A stretch of DNA of 64,000 nucleotides from Hymenobacter nitidus (GTDB lineage: Bacteria > Bacteroidota > Bacteroidia > Cytophagales > Hymenobacteraceae), in the NCBI RefSeq assembly GCF_020447315.1, contig NZ_JAJADQ010000004.1:434001-498000 (forward strand), read 5' to 3'. The notes beneath the pieces were generated by a model that worked only from the letters and a program-made list of their open reading frames with translations, was not told the origin of the DNA and ran no database searches. This document shows positions 63,876 to 64,000 of the stretch, in pieces (position 1 is the first letter of the stretch; every line of letters begins with the position of its first letter). The translations under genes and the position numbers were made by a program.

Positions 63876-64000
63876 ATGGAACGGTACAGACATTACTCCG
63901 ACGCCTCGCGCCTAGTACTGCCAGTGATTGATGTACTCCTCATCTTTGGCGCGTTCCGCCTCGCCGGCCGCATGATCTGGGGTACCTGGCATTTCACGGG
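63876..64000 (+). CDS. Start of a membrane protein, possibly undecaprenyl-phosphate glycosyl-1-phosphate transferase (partial)
   Basis: The frame from ATG 63876 stays open to the window end, 41 complete codons. It starts MERYRHYSDASRLV and continues with a hydrophobic stretch VIDVLLIFGAFRLAGRMIWG. This resembles the first membrane helix of initiating sugar transferases (WbaP/WcaJ-type), but the fragment is too short to be sure. Confidence 0.4.
   Translation, partial: MERYRHYSDASRLVLPVIDVLLIFGAFRLAGRMIWGTWHFT

Noticed and set aside
1..64000. CRISPR arrays, tRNA, rRNA and insertion sequences
   Set aside because: Read for regularly spaced repeats, tRNA-like T-loops with CCA and transposase motifs; none was seen.

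Overview
The window looks like a chromosomal segment of an aerobic, GC-rich Bacteroidota bacterium, most likely Hymenobacter or a close relative. This rests on a sigma factor/FecR/SusC regulatory triad, two proteins with C-terminal type IX secretion sorting domains, promoter-like boxes of the Bacteroidota form TAnnTTTG, high GC content and short dispersed inverted repeats. No rRNA, tRNA, CRISPR array, prophage or insertion sequence was recognised. The species assignment is inference.

Layout. 1-3277 (minus): an ECF sigma factor, a FecR anti-sigma factor and the first 450 codons of a SusC-type receptor with an STN signalling domain. 3587-5923: a secreted metallo-beta-lactamase-fold protein, then an acyltransferase cut by an in-frame TAG. 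5988-9840 (minus): a three-subunit molybdenum hydroxylase of the PaoABC type. 10295-13540: a chromate transporter, a DUF892 ferritin-like protein and an aldo/keto reductase. 13658-19206: a type IX cargo protein, a HipA-like kinase with its DUF3037 partner, a bicupin, an unknown protein and a dioxygenase-like lipoprotein. 19400-27103 (minus): a SWIM-SNF2 helicase, a possible MACPF-like pore-forming protein without signal peptide, and an M3 peptidase. 27383-36002: a leucine-rich-repeat protein kinase, two small proteins, a DUF5916 outer-membrane protein, a second type IX cargo, an MFS transporter and an orphan NTF2-fold immunity-like protein. 36206-47429: MsrB, a class II UvrA, two large inverted-repeat elements, a CrtI-like oxidoreductase translationally linked to an epoxide-hydrolase-like enzyme, a flavin monooxygenase, a methyltransferase, a SulP transporter and PurU.

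47593-49570 holds an RsbQ-like hydrolase followed 4 bases later by a PAS histidine kinase, a probable stress-sensing pair. 50242-54002 (minus) is a De Ley-Doudoroff galactonate operon: KDPGal aldolase, galactonate dehydratase, KDGal kinase and a lactonase. 54779-63568 (plus) encodes a complete reductive pyrimidine degradation pathway in which every enzyme from uracil or thymine to acetyl- or propionyl-CoA is present: PreT/PreA, dihydropyrimidinase, beta-ureidopropionase, an omega-aminotransferase and a CoA-acylating semialdehyde dehydrogenase. A perfect 22-base palindrome of LacI/PurR-operator type lies 156 bases before its first gene. The window ends in an AT-rich stretch and the start of a possible membrane sugar transferase.

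Start codons were chosen by alignment to known families from memory and by position relative to TAnnTTTG boxes. No database search was run.
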